A stretch of DNA of 64,000 bases from CBDCBA01 sp965214125 (GTDB lineage Bacteria > Planctomycetota > Phycisphaerae > Tepidisphaerales > Tepidisphaeraceae), in NCBI GenBank assembly GCA_965214125.1, contig CBDCBA010000024.1, forward strand, positions 496,001-560,000, in the 5' to 3' direction. Of this stretch, positions 43,038 through 51,972 are shown one piece after another. The stretch's first letter is position 1. Each line of letters begins with the position of its first letter. A model generated the notes under the pieces. That model did no database searches and was not told where the DNA came from. It was given only the letters and a program-made list of their open reading frames with translations. A program made the position numbers and the translations under genes.

Positions 43038-43574
43038 ATGCCGTCGCCCCGCTTTGCGTTCGCTGCCATTCTCGCCTGTGCCGCCGCCGCCGGGTGCACC
43101 CGGCGGGAGACGACGGAGATCGCCGCCATCGCCGATCAGCCGGTCGTTTACGACGAGGCCCAGGCGCTGCGCGATTGGCCGCTGACCGAGGCGGCGTACG
43201 TGGAGGGAGACGTGACGGCGGGGCCGGCGTACTTCCCGTTGCGGATTCGAAAGTCGCAATCGCTCGACCGCTACACGCTGGGCGGCGCGGCGCGCGTGGG
43301 TGATTCGCTCGCCTTCCTCGGCAACCTGGCGCTCCTGCCGGCGCAGATGTTCATCACGCCGCCGTGGGCGACGCGCGAATTTGAGGGAACGCTCCTCCCG
43401 TCGACCTACCACGCCGCCCCGCCACTGCCGGACGAGGGCGAGACGACCCGCGAGGCGCTGCGCGTCGACGAGCCGGAGGATGTCACGGTTCTGCCGGCAA
43501 CGCGTCCGACCACCGTGCCCGCGACAACGCTCCCCGCGACGTTGCCCAACCCGCTGTCTCCCGCAGATCAGTAA
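43038..43574 (+). CDS. Hypothetical lipoprotein
   Basis: The 178-residue protein has a signal peptide ending A-A-A-A-G-C, a lipobox. The mature part has no recognised domain, and the last 35 residues are Thr/Pro-rich (ATRPTTVPATTLPATLP), probably disordered. It lies 29 bases after the GNAT-like gene on the same strand and 52 bases before guaB. Confidence 0.65.
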   Translation: MPSPRFAFAAILACAAAAGCTRRETTEIAAIADQPVVYDEAQALRDWPLTEAAYVEGDVTAGPAYFPLRIRKSQSLDRYTLGGAARVGDSLAFLGNLALLPAQMFITPPWATREFEGTLLPSTYHAAPPLPDEGETTREALRVDEPEDVTVLPATRPTTVPATTLPATLPNPLSPADQ

Positions 43575-43626
43575 CCCATCCGGGGTTCAGCTTGACGCGC
43601 CCCCGGTCGCGCTGATAGCACAGGAC

Positions 43627-45186
43627 ATGGGCGACTCGCTTTCCGTTCCTGCCACCTCCCGCCTTTCCGCCGACAACGGCCTTGCCGCGAATGGGTTCGA
43701 CCCGTTTGCGAAGATCGTGGCCGACGCGATCACGTTCGACGACGTGCTGCTGCTCCCCCGGCGCAGCGACTTCACGCCCGGCGAGGCGGACACGCAAACG
43801 CGCCTCACCCGTCGCATCACGCTCAACGTGCCGCTGCTGAGCGCGCCGATGGACACCGTCACCGAGGCTGCGCTGGCGATCGCGCTGGCGCAGGAGGGGG
43901 GCCTGGGCATCATCCACAAGAACCTGTCGGCCGAGCGGCAGGCGCGCGAGGTGGCGAAGGTCAAGCGCAGCGAGAACGGCGTGATCGCCGACCCCGTCAC
44001 GCTGCCGCCGACGGCCACCATCGGCGAGGCCCGCAAGCTCATGCGGGATTACAACGTCAGCGGCGTGCCGATTGTCGATGAGCCGGGCGAGGCGTCGCCG
44101 AAGCTGCTGGGCATCCTGACGCGGCGAGATTTGAAGTGGCAGGAAGACGACGGCCGCCGCGTCGAGAGCGTGATGACCGCGACCAATCTCGTGACCGCCC
44201 CGCCGGAGACGTCGCTCGAAGAGGCCGAGCGCATTTTGCAACGGGCCAAGGTCGAGAAGCTCTTGCTCGTTGACGGCGACGGCCACTTGGCCGGGCTGAT
44301 CACGATGCGCGACCTCGACAAGCTCACGGCCTCGCCCAACGCCTGCAAGGATTCGCGCGGCCGCCTGCGCGTCGGGGCGGCCGTCGGCGTGGGGCAGCTC
44401 GAGCGCGTCGAGCTGCTGGTGAGGGCCGGCGTCGACCTGATCTGCGTCGACACGGCCCACGGGCACAGCGAGAACGTGATGCGGACGGTGCGCGAGATCA
44501 AGGCCGCCCACGACATCGACGTGATCGCCGGCAACGTCGCCACGAGCGAGGGGGCGGCCGACCTGATCGACGCGGGGGTCGACGCGGTGAAGGTCGGCAT
44601 TGGGCCCGGCAGCATCTGCACGACGCGGGTGGTCACGGGCGTGGGCGTGCCGCAGATCTCGGCGATTATGAACGCGGTGAAGGTCGCCACGCCGCGCAAC
44701 GTGCCGGTCATCGCCGACGGCGGCATTCGCATGAGCGGCGATATCTCCAAGGCCATCGCCGCCGGCGCCAGCGCGTGCATGTTGGGAAGCCTGCTCGCCG
44801 GCCTCGACGAGAGTCCGGGCGAGCTCATCATACACGCCGGCCGACGCTACAAAACCTATCGCGGCATGGGGAGCATGGGGGCGATGGTCAAGGGTTCTGC
44901 CGATCGCTACGGTCAGAAGGAGACGGTAGAAAGCGGACGAAGTTCAAAATTAGTGCCCGAGGGGGTGGAGGGTCGTATCCCCTATCGCGGCCCGCTGGCG
45001 GACTTCGTCTACCAACTCGTCGGCGGGCTGCGCGCGGGCATGGGGTACTGCGGCTCGCGAACGATCGACGAGTTCCGGCAGAACGCCCAATTCTGCCGCA
45101 TCTCCGCCGCCGGCATGGTCGAGAGTCACCCGCACGACCTGCAAATCACGCAGGAATCGCCCAATTACACGATTGACAACGGGTGA
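43627..45186 (+). CDS. guaB: IMP dehydrogenase
   Basis: The 519-residue enzyme converts IMP to XMP with NAD+, the committed step to GMP. The barrel start ITFDDVLLLPRRSDF lies near residue 36, a pair of CBS domains spans about 120-235, and the catalytic loop GIGPGSICTTRVVTG near residue 330 contains the nucleophilic cysteine. GGIRMSGDISKAIAAGA and GMGSMGAMVKGSADRY (flap) follow. The first 30 residues are an extra Ser/Ala-rich lead; ATG 43627 is chosen, and a later start is possible. Confidence 0.96.
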   Translation: MGDSLSVPATSRLSADNGLAANGFDPFAKIVADAITFDDVLLLPRRSDFTPGEADTQTRLTRRITLNVPLLSAPMDTVTEAALAIALAQEGGLGIIHKNLSAERQAREVAKVKRSENGVIADPVTLPPTATIGEARKLMRDYNVSGVPIVDEPGEASPKLLGILTRRDLKWQEDDGRRVESVMTATNLVTAPPETSLEEAERILQRAKVEKLLLVDGDGHLAGLITMRDLDKLTASPNACKDSRGRLRVGAAVGVGQLERVELLVRAGVDLICVDTAHGHSENVMRTVREIKAAHDIDVIAGNVATSEGAADLIDAGVDAVKVGIGPGSICTTRVVTGVGVPQISAIMNAVKVATPRNVPVIADGGIRMSGDISKAIAAGASACMLGSLLAGLDESPGELIIHAGRRYKTYRGMGSMGAMVKGSADRYGQKETVESGRSSKLVPEGVEGRIPYRGPLADFVYQLVGGLRAGMGYCGSRTIDEFRQNAQFCRISAAGMVESHPHDLQITQESPNYTIDNG

Positions 45187-45214
45187 GGCATGCGCGGTAC
45201 ACTGGAGGGTTGTC

Positions 45215-45529
45215 ATGACCTACGACGCCGTGCTGCAAGAGGCACTCAAGCTTCCACCGAGTGACCGCCGTCGCTTGGTGGCGGCGATCAATGCTCCGAG
45301 TTTGGGCAATCATCCCACCGGGCCCGATCCCGCAACTCCGGCTGGCGTGCCGGATGTCGATGATCGGGACGGCACGAGCGTCTGGGATGTCCTCCACGAG
45401 AGCGGCCTGCTTCCAACGCCGGGCGAGGCGTCGGACCTGCCGCATGATTTGTCCACAAACCCGAAGCACATGGAGGGCTTTGGCCTCAGTCGCAATGACC
45501 CCAACCACCCGCAAGGCGACGCCGCATGA
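45215..45529 (+). CDS. Putative antitoxin of a VapBC-like pair
   Basis: The 104-residue protein starts at ATG 45215 with ggagg about six bases upstream. Its opening VLQEALKLPPSDRRRLVAAI resembles the N-terminal helix of small addiction-module components. The rest is Pro/Asp-rich and reads as disordered, as expected of an antitoxin tail that wraps around its toxin. No standard DNA-binding domain is obvious. The stop overlaps the PIN gene by four bases (atga), which suggests translational coupling. Confidence 0.55.
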   Translation: MTYDAVLQEALKLPPSDRRRLVAAINAPSLGNHPTGPDPATPAGVPDVDDRDGTSVWDVLHESGLLPTPGEASDLPHDLSTNPKHMEGFGLSRNDPNHPQGDAA

Positions 45530-46002
45530 GCCGGGGCCAAGGCGACGTTGTCAGCCGAAACGGCAATCCGAAAACCCCGCTTCGGCGGGTGCTGCTTGAT
45601 GCCGGGCCGCTCGTGGCGCTGCTCAACGTGAACGATCCGCAGCATGACCTTTGCGACCGCGTCCTGAAACGCATTGTTCCCCCGATGCTCACCTGCTGGG
45701 CACCTCTCGTCGAGGCGGCCTACCTGCTGCGGGCGGATCACCGCGCGATTACGCGAATGCTCGGGATGGTGCAGACGCGAACGATCCAACTGCTCCCGAT
45801 CAGCAAGGACGATCTGGCCGGCATCGGCGCCTACCTCGCCCGCTACGTCGATCGCCGGCTTCAGTTGGCCGATGCCTGCCTTGCCCGCCTGGCCGAACGC
45901 GAGCGGCTGGTGACGCTTTTCACCCTCGACCGCCGCGACTTCGACACCCTCGTCCTCCTCGACGGCCGGTCGCTGACGCTCGTGCCCGAGCGGGGCGAGT
46001 GA
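45526..46002 (+). CDS. PIN-domain ribonuclease (VapC-like toxin)
   Basis: The 158-residue protein has the PIN acidic residues: D25 in RVLLDAGPLVALLN, E62 in PLVEAAYLL, D112/D116-type acids in RRLQLADACLARL and D in LFTLDRRDF. PIN toxins cleave RNA with Mg2+. A 20-residue polar lead precedes the domain, so an internal start is possible. It overlaps the putative antitoxin by four bases. Whether this pair is a functional toxin-antitoxin module is an inference from domain and layout. Confidence 0.8.
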   Translation: MSRGQGDVVSRNGNPKTPLRRVLLDAGPLVALLNVNDPQHDLCDRVLKRIVPPMLTCWAPLVEAAYLLRADHRAITRMLGMVQTRTIQLLPISKDDLAGIGAYLARYVDRRLQLADACLARLAERERLVTLFTLDRRDFDTLVLLDGRSLTLVPERGE

Positions 46003-46070
46003 GGTAGGCCGCACCGGGCGAGGGTACGCCGCCGTTGAACCCGTCGGGCGCAGGGGCGTATCTTCCTCCC

Positions 46071-46586
46071 ATGGCCCGCGACGCCGCCGTTCAAGATGCC
46101 CCGCCACGAGCGAACGCCGCGCCGGCGTCGCTGCGTGAGGAGTTGGGCAAGCGCGGCGACTTCGAGTCGTCGGAGCAGGAGGCGTACCTCAACCTCATGC
46201 GGACGGCCAGCCAGCTCGCCGTAGGGTTCGAGCGCTTGTTCGAGGGGTTTGGCCTAAGCGAGTCGCTTTACAACACGCTGCGCATTGTCGCCGGCCACGG
46301 ACGCAAGGGCGTGCGCAGCCAGACGATCGCCCAGCACCTTGTCTCGCGCGGCCCGGATGTGACGCGCCTGGTCGATCGCCTGGTGAAGCGCGGGCTCGTC
46401 GAACGCCGCCCCTGCGAACGCGATCGCCGTGTCGTCCACGTGCGTCTCACCCGCGCCGGCCGCGCGTTGCTGGCGAAGATGAACCCGGCCGTCAGCGATC
46501 TGCACCGCCGGCAGTTGTCGCACCTGGACGACGAGCAGTTGCACGCGCTCAATCTCCTGCTGTTCGCGGCGCGGCACGCGGATTAA
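46071..46586 (+). CDS. MarR-family transcriptional regulator
   Basis: The 171-residue protein has a winged helix at about 65-130: LSESLYNTLRIVAGHGRKGV, then RGPDVTRLVDRLVKRGLVER and the wing RPCERDRRVVHVRLT. It ends with a dimerisation helix. It would bind an operator as a dimer and respond to a small molecule. ATG 46071 is chosen. No target gene is obvious from the context; the VapBC-like pair lies upstream and rpmA is convergent. Confidence 0.88.
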   Translation: MARDAAVQDAPPRANAAPASLREELGKRGDFESSEQEAYLNLMRTASQLAVGFERLFEGFGLSESLYNTLRIVAGHGRKGVRSQTIAQHLVSRGPDVTRLVDRLVKRGLVERRPCERDRRVVHVRLTRAGRALLAKMNPAVSDLHRRQLSHLDDEQLHALNLLLFAARHAD

Positions 46587-46671
46587 GGCAATGTACCCCG
46601 CGCTGCCGACGCAGTACCGCCCCGCGGCCGAGGCTGCGGGGCGATCGTTGCAGGCTGACACGGAAGGCGAG

Positions 46672-46926
46672 CTAGCTTGTAGCCTGCTCGACCTCGCGCA
46701 CGTGAATCTTGCGGCCTTGGAACTCCACGTGGCCGTGCTTGAGGGCGAAGACCGTATCGTCCTTGCCGAGCTTGGCGTTGAAGCCCGGCTTGAACTTGGT
46801 GCCGCGCTGGCGGACGATGATGCTGCCAGCGGTCACAAACTCGCCACCGTAGGCCTTGATGCCCAGGTACTGCGGGTTGCTGTCGCGGCCGTTCTTGCTG
46901 GAGCCCTGACCCTTTTTATGTGCCAT
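46672..46926 (-). CDS. rpmA: 50S ribosomal protein L27
   Basis: The 84 residues start MAHKKGQGSSKNGRDSNPQY and continue with LGIKAYGGEFVTAGSIIVRQ and RGTKFKPG, an unmistakable L27. Its N-terminal tail reaches the peptidyl transferase centre. The usual upstream partner rplU (L21) is not adjacent; the next gene upstream is an unrelated secreted protein behind a repeat. The gene must therefore have its own promoter, probably between 46927 and 46987. Confidence 0.97.
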   Translation of the reverse strand: MAHKKGQGSSKNGRDSNPQYLGIKAYGGEFVTAGSIIVRQRGTKFKPGFNAKLGKDDTVFALKHGHVEFQGRKIHVREVEQATS

Positions 46927-46987
46927 GTGTCGTGATCCTTCGCGTGCGGGGGCGGGAGTGTAGGAACGAGAATCGGAGGGTCAACCG

Positions 46988-47087
46988 AAAGGATGAAGGC
47001 ACAAGGATGAAGGATGAACCCGATCGGAGTTGGGAGGCGTCCCTTCTGCCTCAGATTCATCCTTCATCCTTCCGCCTTCATCCTTTT
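46988..47087. repeat. GGATGAA-rich inverted-repeat doublet D2
   Basis: Arms at 46988-47018 and 47057-47087 are inverted copies with two mismatches, made of ggatgaa/gaagg units, with a 38-base spacer. It belongs to the same family as the doublet at 17747-17840. It lies upstream of rpmA and 9 bases past the stop of the gene at 47097. Confidence 0.8.
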
Positions 47088-47096
47088 TGACCTCTT

Positions 47097-47813
47097 CTAC
47101 CGCATCACCCAGGTGTCGGCCACCCGCGCGATGGAGTCGCGGCCGTCGGAGACGTCGTCGCCGCGGACTTTGTAGGTCAGGCGCTTGCTCTTGCGGACGA
47201 GGATCGGCACGCCGTCGGCGTCCTTGAGTTCGTTGCCCTGGCGATCGGTGAGGCGGACGACCTCGCCGCTGAGCCCGCCGACGTAGATGTCGAACGTGCC
47301 CATCTCCGGCGTCGGCTCACGCCACATCGCGACGCTGCTCTTGGCCCGGTCGCGCCCCAGCAGCAGCCGGCCGGCCACCTCCTGGGGCGTTACCAGCGGC
47401 AACGAGCGGACACGCCGCTTGATGGCGTCGAAGACCGCCAGCGGGATGTTGTTGTTGGCGCGCAGGACCTCGCCGTCCTTCGTGACCATCTCGATGTCGG
47501 GCAGGAACAGCCGCTCGGCGTCGGTTTCGTTCGTAACGGTGTAGGGCAGGTACCAGTAGGCCTGGCCATCGACGACGATGCGGCCGGGGGTGCGGTTCTC
47601 GAAGTAGAACTCCCACGCGACGGGCGCGAAGCTCGGCTGCGGGTAGGCCGACGCGGCCGGCGGGCTCACGAGCAGGGCTGTTCCGCTCGCCAGCGCCGCC
47701 ACGACGGCGGCCGTGGCCAAGCTCAGGGCGGTGGCGCGGTAGGCTCGGTCGAGGCAGGGGCGTTGTGCGAGCGTCGCAAAGGCGAACCGGCGGCGATAGG
47801 TCGTCGTGGCCAT
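47097..47813 (-). CDS. Hypothetical secreted or membrane-anchored protein
   Basis: The 238-residue protein has a hydrophobic segment at about 27-50 (ALSLATAAVVAALASGTALL), followed by an extracytoplasmic beta-rich part with VAWEFYFENRTPGRIVV and YWYLPYTVTNETDAERLFLP. The C-terminal residues EVVRLTDRQGNELKDADGVP and the strand after them read as one more domain. No family is recognised. ATG 47813 is chosen; the open frame continues upstream without similarity. Confidence 0.6.
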   Translation of the reverse strand: MATTTYRRRFAFATLAQRPCLDRAYRATALSLATAAVVAALASGTALLVSPPAASAYPQPSFAPVAWEFYFENRTPGRIVVDGQAYWYLPYTVTNETDAERLFLPDIEMVTKDGEVLRANNNIPLAVFDAIKRRVRSLPLVTPQEVAGRLLLGRDRAKSSVAMWREPTPEMGTFDIYVGGLSGEVVRLTDRQGNELKDADGVPILVRKSKRLTYKVRGDDVSDGRDSIARVADTWVMR

Positions 47814-47948
47814 AGTCGGGCGGGGCAAGCGGAACGTGCGAGCAAAACGGGCAGGCGTGCCAAGGCGGGATCCGCCGGGTCGAATACGCGACGGGCGGAC
47901 GGGCACGCTGTGGGCCGAGTCGCCGACACGGGGGCCGGCGGTTGCGTA

Positions 47949-48995
47949 GTGTCGCGGCACGTGCCGGGCCTGTCAAACCGACCCCAGTCGCCCCACCCGC
48001 CGGCTACCAGCGATGGCTGGCGGCGCTTGGGTGGCGTGCTGCCGCTGTTGCGCCGCGCAGCCGAGGGCGACCCGGTGATCGTCGCCCCCGTCGGCGACGA
48101 GCTCGAGCGGGCCGTCGCCCTCGCCTTGGGCCCCCAAGGCCGCTCTGCCCCGCTCGGGGCCGCCCGGTCGCTGCTGGACTCATCGGCGATGGCCGGCGGA
48201 ACCGGCGCCGACGACATTCGCGCCGTCCGCGCCGGGCGAACGTTGCGATACGCGGTCGTCCCCGTCCGCTCCCCCGGCCGCACCGCGATGCTGCTGATGA
48301 ACGGCCGGCTGCCGCGCGGGGTCTCCCCGGCCGACGAGTTGGCCATCGCGGGGGCGATCGACGCCGCCTGCGGTGCCCAGGCCGCCGCCGGGGTGCGGCT
48401 CGCGCAGGCGCTCGTGCCCGATGCTCAGGGCCCGCTCGCCCGACTGCTACGCGACCGCTGCGGCTTCGAGACGCTCGCCGACCTGCTTTACCTTCAACGC
48501 CGCGCACGCACGCGTGCGGCCGTCATGCCGCTGCCGCCGGGGATCACGCTCGCGACGTACGGCCCGCGAACGCACGACGCCTTCGCCGAAGCGATCGAGG
48601 CGAGCTACGCGGGGTCGCTCGACTGCCCGAAGCTCGCGGGGGTGCGGCACATCGAGGATGTCATCGCCGGGCACAAGGCCGCCGGGCTGTTTCGGCCCGA
48701 CTGGTGGACGCTCGCGCTCGACGCGGGCCGGCCAATCGGCGTGCTGCTGCTGGCGGGATTGGGCATCGGCGGGCACATGGGGGCGGAGGTGGTCTACCTC
48801 GGCCTCGCCCCGGCGGCGCGGGGGCGCGGGTTGTCGGCGCCACTGCTGGCGTGGGCCGAACGCGCCGCCGCGACCACGCCCGGCCGCCTGATGGCCCTGG
48901 CGGTCGACGCGGCGAACACGCCGGCGCTGCGGATCTACCGCCGCGCGGGGTTTCGACAAAACGAGCGGCGCACGGCGCTGATCCGACGGCTTTGA
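47949..48995 (+). CDS. GNAT-family acetyltransferase-like protein
   Basis: The protein has about 348 residues. The C-terminal 150 residues hold the acetyltransferase core: VVYLGLAPAARGRGLSAPLL has the V-x-P-x-x-R-G-x-G-x-(G/S) acetyl-CoA loop, and LAVDAANTPALRIYRRAGF is the N-x-P-A-x-x-x-Y-x-x-x-G-F end. The N-terminal half resembles a second, degenerate GNAT-like unit (LLRDRCGFETLADLLYL). The acceptor is unknown. The start is uncertain (GTG 47949 or GTG 47961). Confidence 0.8.
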   Translation: MSRHVPGLSNRPQSPHPPATSDGWRRLGGVLPLLRRAAEGDPVIVAPVGDELERAVALALGPQGRSAPLGAARSLLDSSAMAGGTGADDIRAVRAGRTLRYAVVPVRSPGRTAMLLMNGRLPRGVSPADELAIAGAIDAACGAQAAAGVRLAQALVPDAQGPLARLLRDRCGFETLADLLYLQRRARTRAAVMPLPPGITLATYGPRTHDAFAEAIEASYAGSLDCPKLAGVRHIEDVIAGHKAAGLFRPDWWTLALDAGRPIGVLLLAGLGIGGHMGAEVVYLGLAPAARGRGLSAPLLAWAERAAATTPGRLMALAVDAANTPALRIYRRAGFRQNERRTALIRRL

Positions 48996-49022
48996 CCACC
49001 TGAACGCACCACTCTGTCCTGA

Positions 49023-49076
49023 CGCCGGAGCGGAAGCTCCGGGTCCTGGCCTGAACCCGGAGCTTCCGCTCCAGCG
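49023..49076. repeat. REP-type inverted-repeat doublet G
   Basis: Arms of 22 bp at 49023-49044 and 49055-49076 differ at one position and are separated by 10 bases. Each arm contains ggagc-ggaa-gctcc. The GGAG at the outer end is another tetranucleotide known from REP classes. It lies between the convergent GNAT and dnaA genes and may also terminate them. Confidence 0.8.
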
Positions 49077-49108
49077 TGAAGGAGGGAGTGGAGGGGGAGC
49101 GACGTGCC

Positions 49109-50791
49109 TCAGGCATTGGAGCACGCGAGGGCGCGGCTTTGCTCCTCGAGGCGTTGAACGAGGTCCGCAGCCTGCTCGGTGCGGTCGCCGGTGGAGCCGG
49201 TCCAGCTCACGGGCTCGTTGCGGCCGACCGCCGCCTCGATGCGGCGGCAGGCGCTGATGACCGTCGAGTGATTGCGCTTGCCCATCCGCCCGGCGATGTC
49301 GGGGTAGCTCAGGTTCGTGCATTTGCGCGTCAGGTACATCGCCACGCTGCGGGCGAGGCTGATCGTCCGCTGACGCCGGCCGCTCATCAGCTCGCTCCGC
49401 TCCAAACCGAAGAACTCGCAGACGCTTTCGAAGATCTGCTCGGCGTGCAGGGGCTGGCTCATCTGGCGGTCGAGGTCGTGCAGCACCTCGCTGGCGAGCT
49501 GCACGTCGGGACGGCGCCCCGCCAGGCGCACGTGCGCCGCGATGCGCGTGATGGCCCCCTCCAACTCGCGCACGTTCTGCGTGACACGCCGGGCGATCCA
49601 CTGGGTCGCGTCGCCTGTGAGCTCCACGTTCTGCCGCTTGGCAAGGGCGTTGAGCAGCTCCTCGCGCTGCTGCCGGGCCGGCGGGTCGACGCGCACGACC
49701 ATGCCGCTCACGAACCGATTGATCAGGCTTTCGCCGAAGCTGGCGATCGTTTTCGGGTGGGCATCGCTGGCGAGCACCACGTGCTTGCCCATCGCCTCGA
49801 CCGCGTTGAACGTGTGCAAGAACTCCTCCTGCGTCGCCCGCTTGCCGCCCAGGAAGTGGACATCGTCGATCACGAGCAGGTCCAAATCGCGCATGCGGCG
49901 GCGGAACGTGTCGACCTTGTTGCCGCGGATGGCGCCGATGAAGTCGTTCGTGAACTCCTCGCCGGTCATGTACGCCCAGCGTCCCGCGGGGTGCAGCCGC
50001 GCGTACTGGCGGCACAGGCCCTGGAGCAGGTGCGTTTTGCCCAGCCCGACGCCGCCGTGGAGGAACAGCGGGTTGTACGCCCCGCCCGGCTGCTCGGCGA
50101 CGCTGCGGCAACACTCGTAGGCGACCTGGTTGCTCGGGCCGACGAGGAAGGAATCGAGCTCGTGCCGCAGCCGGCTGGCCATCTGCCGGCCGACCCCGCC
50201 GACGGGCACGGCCGGCGTCGGCATCGGGGCCAGGAGATCGTCCGCGCCGCCTAGGCCGCGCACGGAGGCCGTCGCCTGCTTCACGATCTGCCCCGCCGCG
50301 CCGCTCGCAACGGGCTGGCCGGCGAGCTCGCCCGCAGTCACGCTTGGCACGGGGCCGGCCGGGGCCAACCCGCTCGGCTGGGGCGTGAAGAGCCCTTCCC
50401 CCTCGCCGCCCGCTTCGAAGCAGCGCGGGTTGACCTCGTACTCAACGGGCAGCGAGCAGCCGACCGTCTCGGTGGCCGCCTCGGCGACCGCCTTGCCGAA
50501 GTGCTTGGCCACCCAGTCGACGACAAAGTCGTTGGGCGTGATGATCCACAGGGTCTGCCCGTCGCCCCCGTGCCCGCCGGGGCGCAGGGCGAGCCTGGTG
50601 CTCTTGGCGAACCAGACGGCAAAGCGTTGCCGGCCGACGCGGCGCTCCACGCCCGCGCTCAGGCGGGCCAGGATCGACGCCGGCCGCTCATCGCCGACGA
50701 TCCCGTCGCCGGCCGGTGTCGGGGCATGTTGAGGGGAAGCGGCGGGGGTGGTGGGGGGAAGGGAGGGGAGGACGGGGTGGTCGCAGACCAT
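49109..50791 (-). CDS. dnaA: Chromosomal replication initiator DnaA
   Basis: The protein has 560 residues, longer than usual because of a 45-residue Pro/Ala-rich N-terminal lead and a long linker. Domain I begins near ILARLSAGVERRVGRQRFAV; the AAA+ core has GGVGLGKTHLLQG (Walker A), LLVIDDVHFLGGK (Walker B) and later NVRELEGAITRI. Domain IV ends with GKRNHSTVISACRRIE, the box-binding signature. It opens the origin at DnaA boxes. dnaN, recF and gyrB are not adjacent. The 1.2 kb upstream of ATG 50791 is non-coding. Confidence 0.97.
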   Translation of the reverse strand: MVCDHPVLPSLPPTTPAASPQHAPTPAGDGIVGDERPASILARLSAGVERRVGRQRFAVWFAKSTRLALRPGGHGGDGQTLWIITPNDFVVDWVAKHFGKAVAEAATETVGCSLPVEYEVNPRCFEAGGEGEGLFTPQPSGLAPAGPVPSVTAGELAGQPVASGAAGQIVKQATASVRGLGGADDLLAPMPTPAVPVGGVGRQMASRLRHELDSFLVGPSNQVAYECCRSVAEQPGGAYNPLFLHGGVGLGKTHLLQGLCRQYARLHPAGRWAYMTGEEFTNDFIGAIRGNKVDTFRRRMRDLDLLVIDDVHFLGGKRATQEEFLHTFNAVEAMGKHVVLASDAHPKTIASFGESLINRFVSGMVVRVDPPARQQREELLNALAKRQNVELTGDATQWIARRVTQNVRELEGAITRIAAHVRLAGRRPDVQLASEVLHDLDRQMSQPLHAEQIFESVCEFFGLERSELMSGRRQRTISLARSVAMYLTRKCTNLSYPDIAGRMGKRNHSTVISACRRIEAAVGRNEPVSWTGSTGDRTEQAADLVQRLEEQSRALACSNA

Positions 50792-51972
50792 GGGGGAAGG
50801 CTCCTGCCTTGCCCGCGGGGCGGTGCCGTGTGACGGAGAGTCCGTTCCGTCCGGCAGGCCACGCGGGCGGCAAGCGTGTTGCGTGTCAACGGGCACGCGA
50901 CGTGCCGGCCAGCCATGGCCCAGCGTCGGGCGACGCAACCTGCAACGCGGTGGGTCCCGTTGAACCGAAGGCTTTGCCTTGGTTCGCCGCGCTCCGATCG
51001 CGCTCGCCGCTCGCGGGGCCTGTCCGCCCGTGGAGTGGGGTGTGCGTCGAGACGCGCGGCCGGGCCGCACGCGCTCCGATCGCGCGGCTGACTCCAGGAG
51101 TCGCCGTGGCCGATCGTCGCCCTCGTCGATGTCCGCGGCCGCCGCCCCGCCGCTCGCGGGGTGATGGCGACCTTCGCACGCCCGGCGGCCCGGCCTTGAC
51201 GTCGCGCCTGACCGCGCGACGTCGCCTTGCCACTCGAGCATGTTGGGGAGGCGTCCGATGCCTCGGAAGTTCGCGACGAGTCGCGCGGGCGCTGACCACG
51301 CCGGGTTGCCCGTTCGTCGCGAGGGGTTGTCCTTAGGGCGGCCTTGCCCGGTCGTCCCGCCCCCGGTCGCGCCTGCCGGTGCAGCCGGCAAACAAGCGAA
51401 GGCGGGGCCTCATCCGTGAGGGCCGGCAACAAACGAGCGTGTCCGCTGCCGGCGATGTGGGGGCGAGACTAGAGCCCGCCCCACCCGTCAGCAAGTGCGA
51501 CTCCGCCCGCGTTCTCGCCGGACATTTTGAAGGCGATTTCCTGCCAACACTGGCACGGGCCGCTTGATCGTCCGCAACCAACGCTTTGCGCGCTCCACAC
51601 GCAACGCATACACGGCTTGCCCACGTCCGAATGCGCCGCTTCTGCCGGTTGTCGCGACGTCCGATAAATCCGCGGGTAGCCGCTTGTCCACCGGCCGTGC
51701 CCGGCGCGGCGGCGCAAGGTCCGATTGCGCGGCCCGTGCCAGTCGCGCGAGCGGGTTAACGGTTATCGGGCCTTTGCGTCTGGCAAGTTCTCGTGCGGCC
51801 CGCCGTCCCGGCGCGCCGCTTGCGCGGTCACGCCGCCGACACATTGGCGAGTCTCGTCCCAAGCGAGCGGCGCAAGTTCGCAAGGAGCCGACAGTCGCCG
51901 CGTGCCGATTGGCCGAAGTTGAGGCCGTCGTCCACTTGTTGACCACGCGCCCGAATGCGAAGGTGGGGCTGC
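50792..51972. other. Long non-coding region upstream of dnaA, possible replication origin
   Basis: About 1.18 kb between divergent dnaA and a lipoprotein gene has no convincing coding sequence. It holds one good DnaA-box-like site (ttgtccacc, 51684-51692), a small AT-rich island (gttaacggttatcg, 51755-51768) and many short GC-rich self-complementary stretches. The open frames in it look like random high-GC frames. The position next to dnaA suggests an origin, but the box count is low, so this is only a candidate. Confidence 0.3.

Noticed and set aside
45449..45457. Perfect DnaA-box-like ttgtccaca, also at 60688-60696
   Set aside because: Both are single sites inside coding sequences far from dnaA, and a 9-base match is expected by chance at this frequency.
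49109..51391. 760-residue frame that extends DnaA upstream
   Set aside because: The first 200 residues are Arg/Pro/Ala-rich shadow sequence in a non-coding region; ATG 50791 fits DnaA better.
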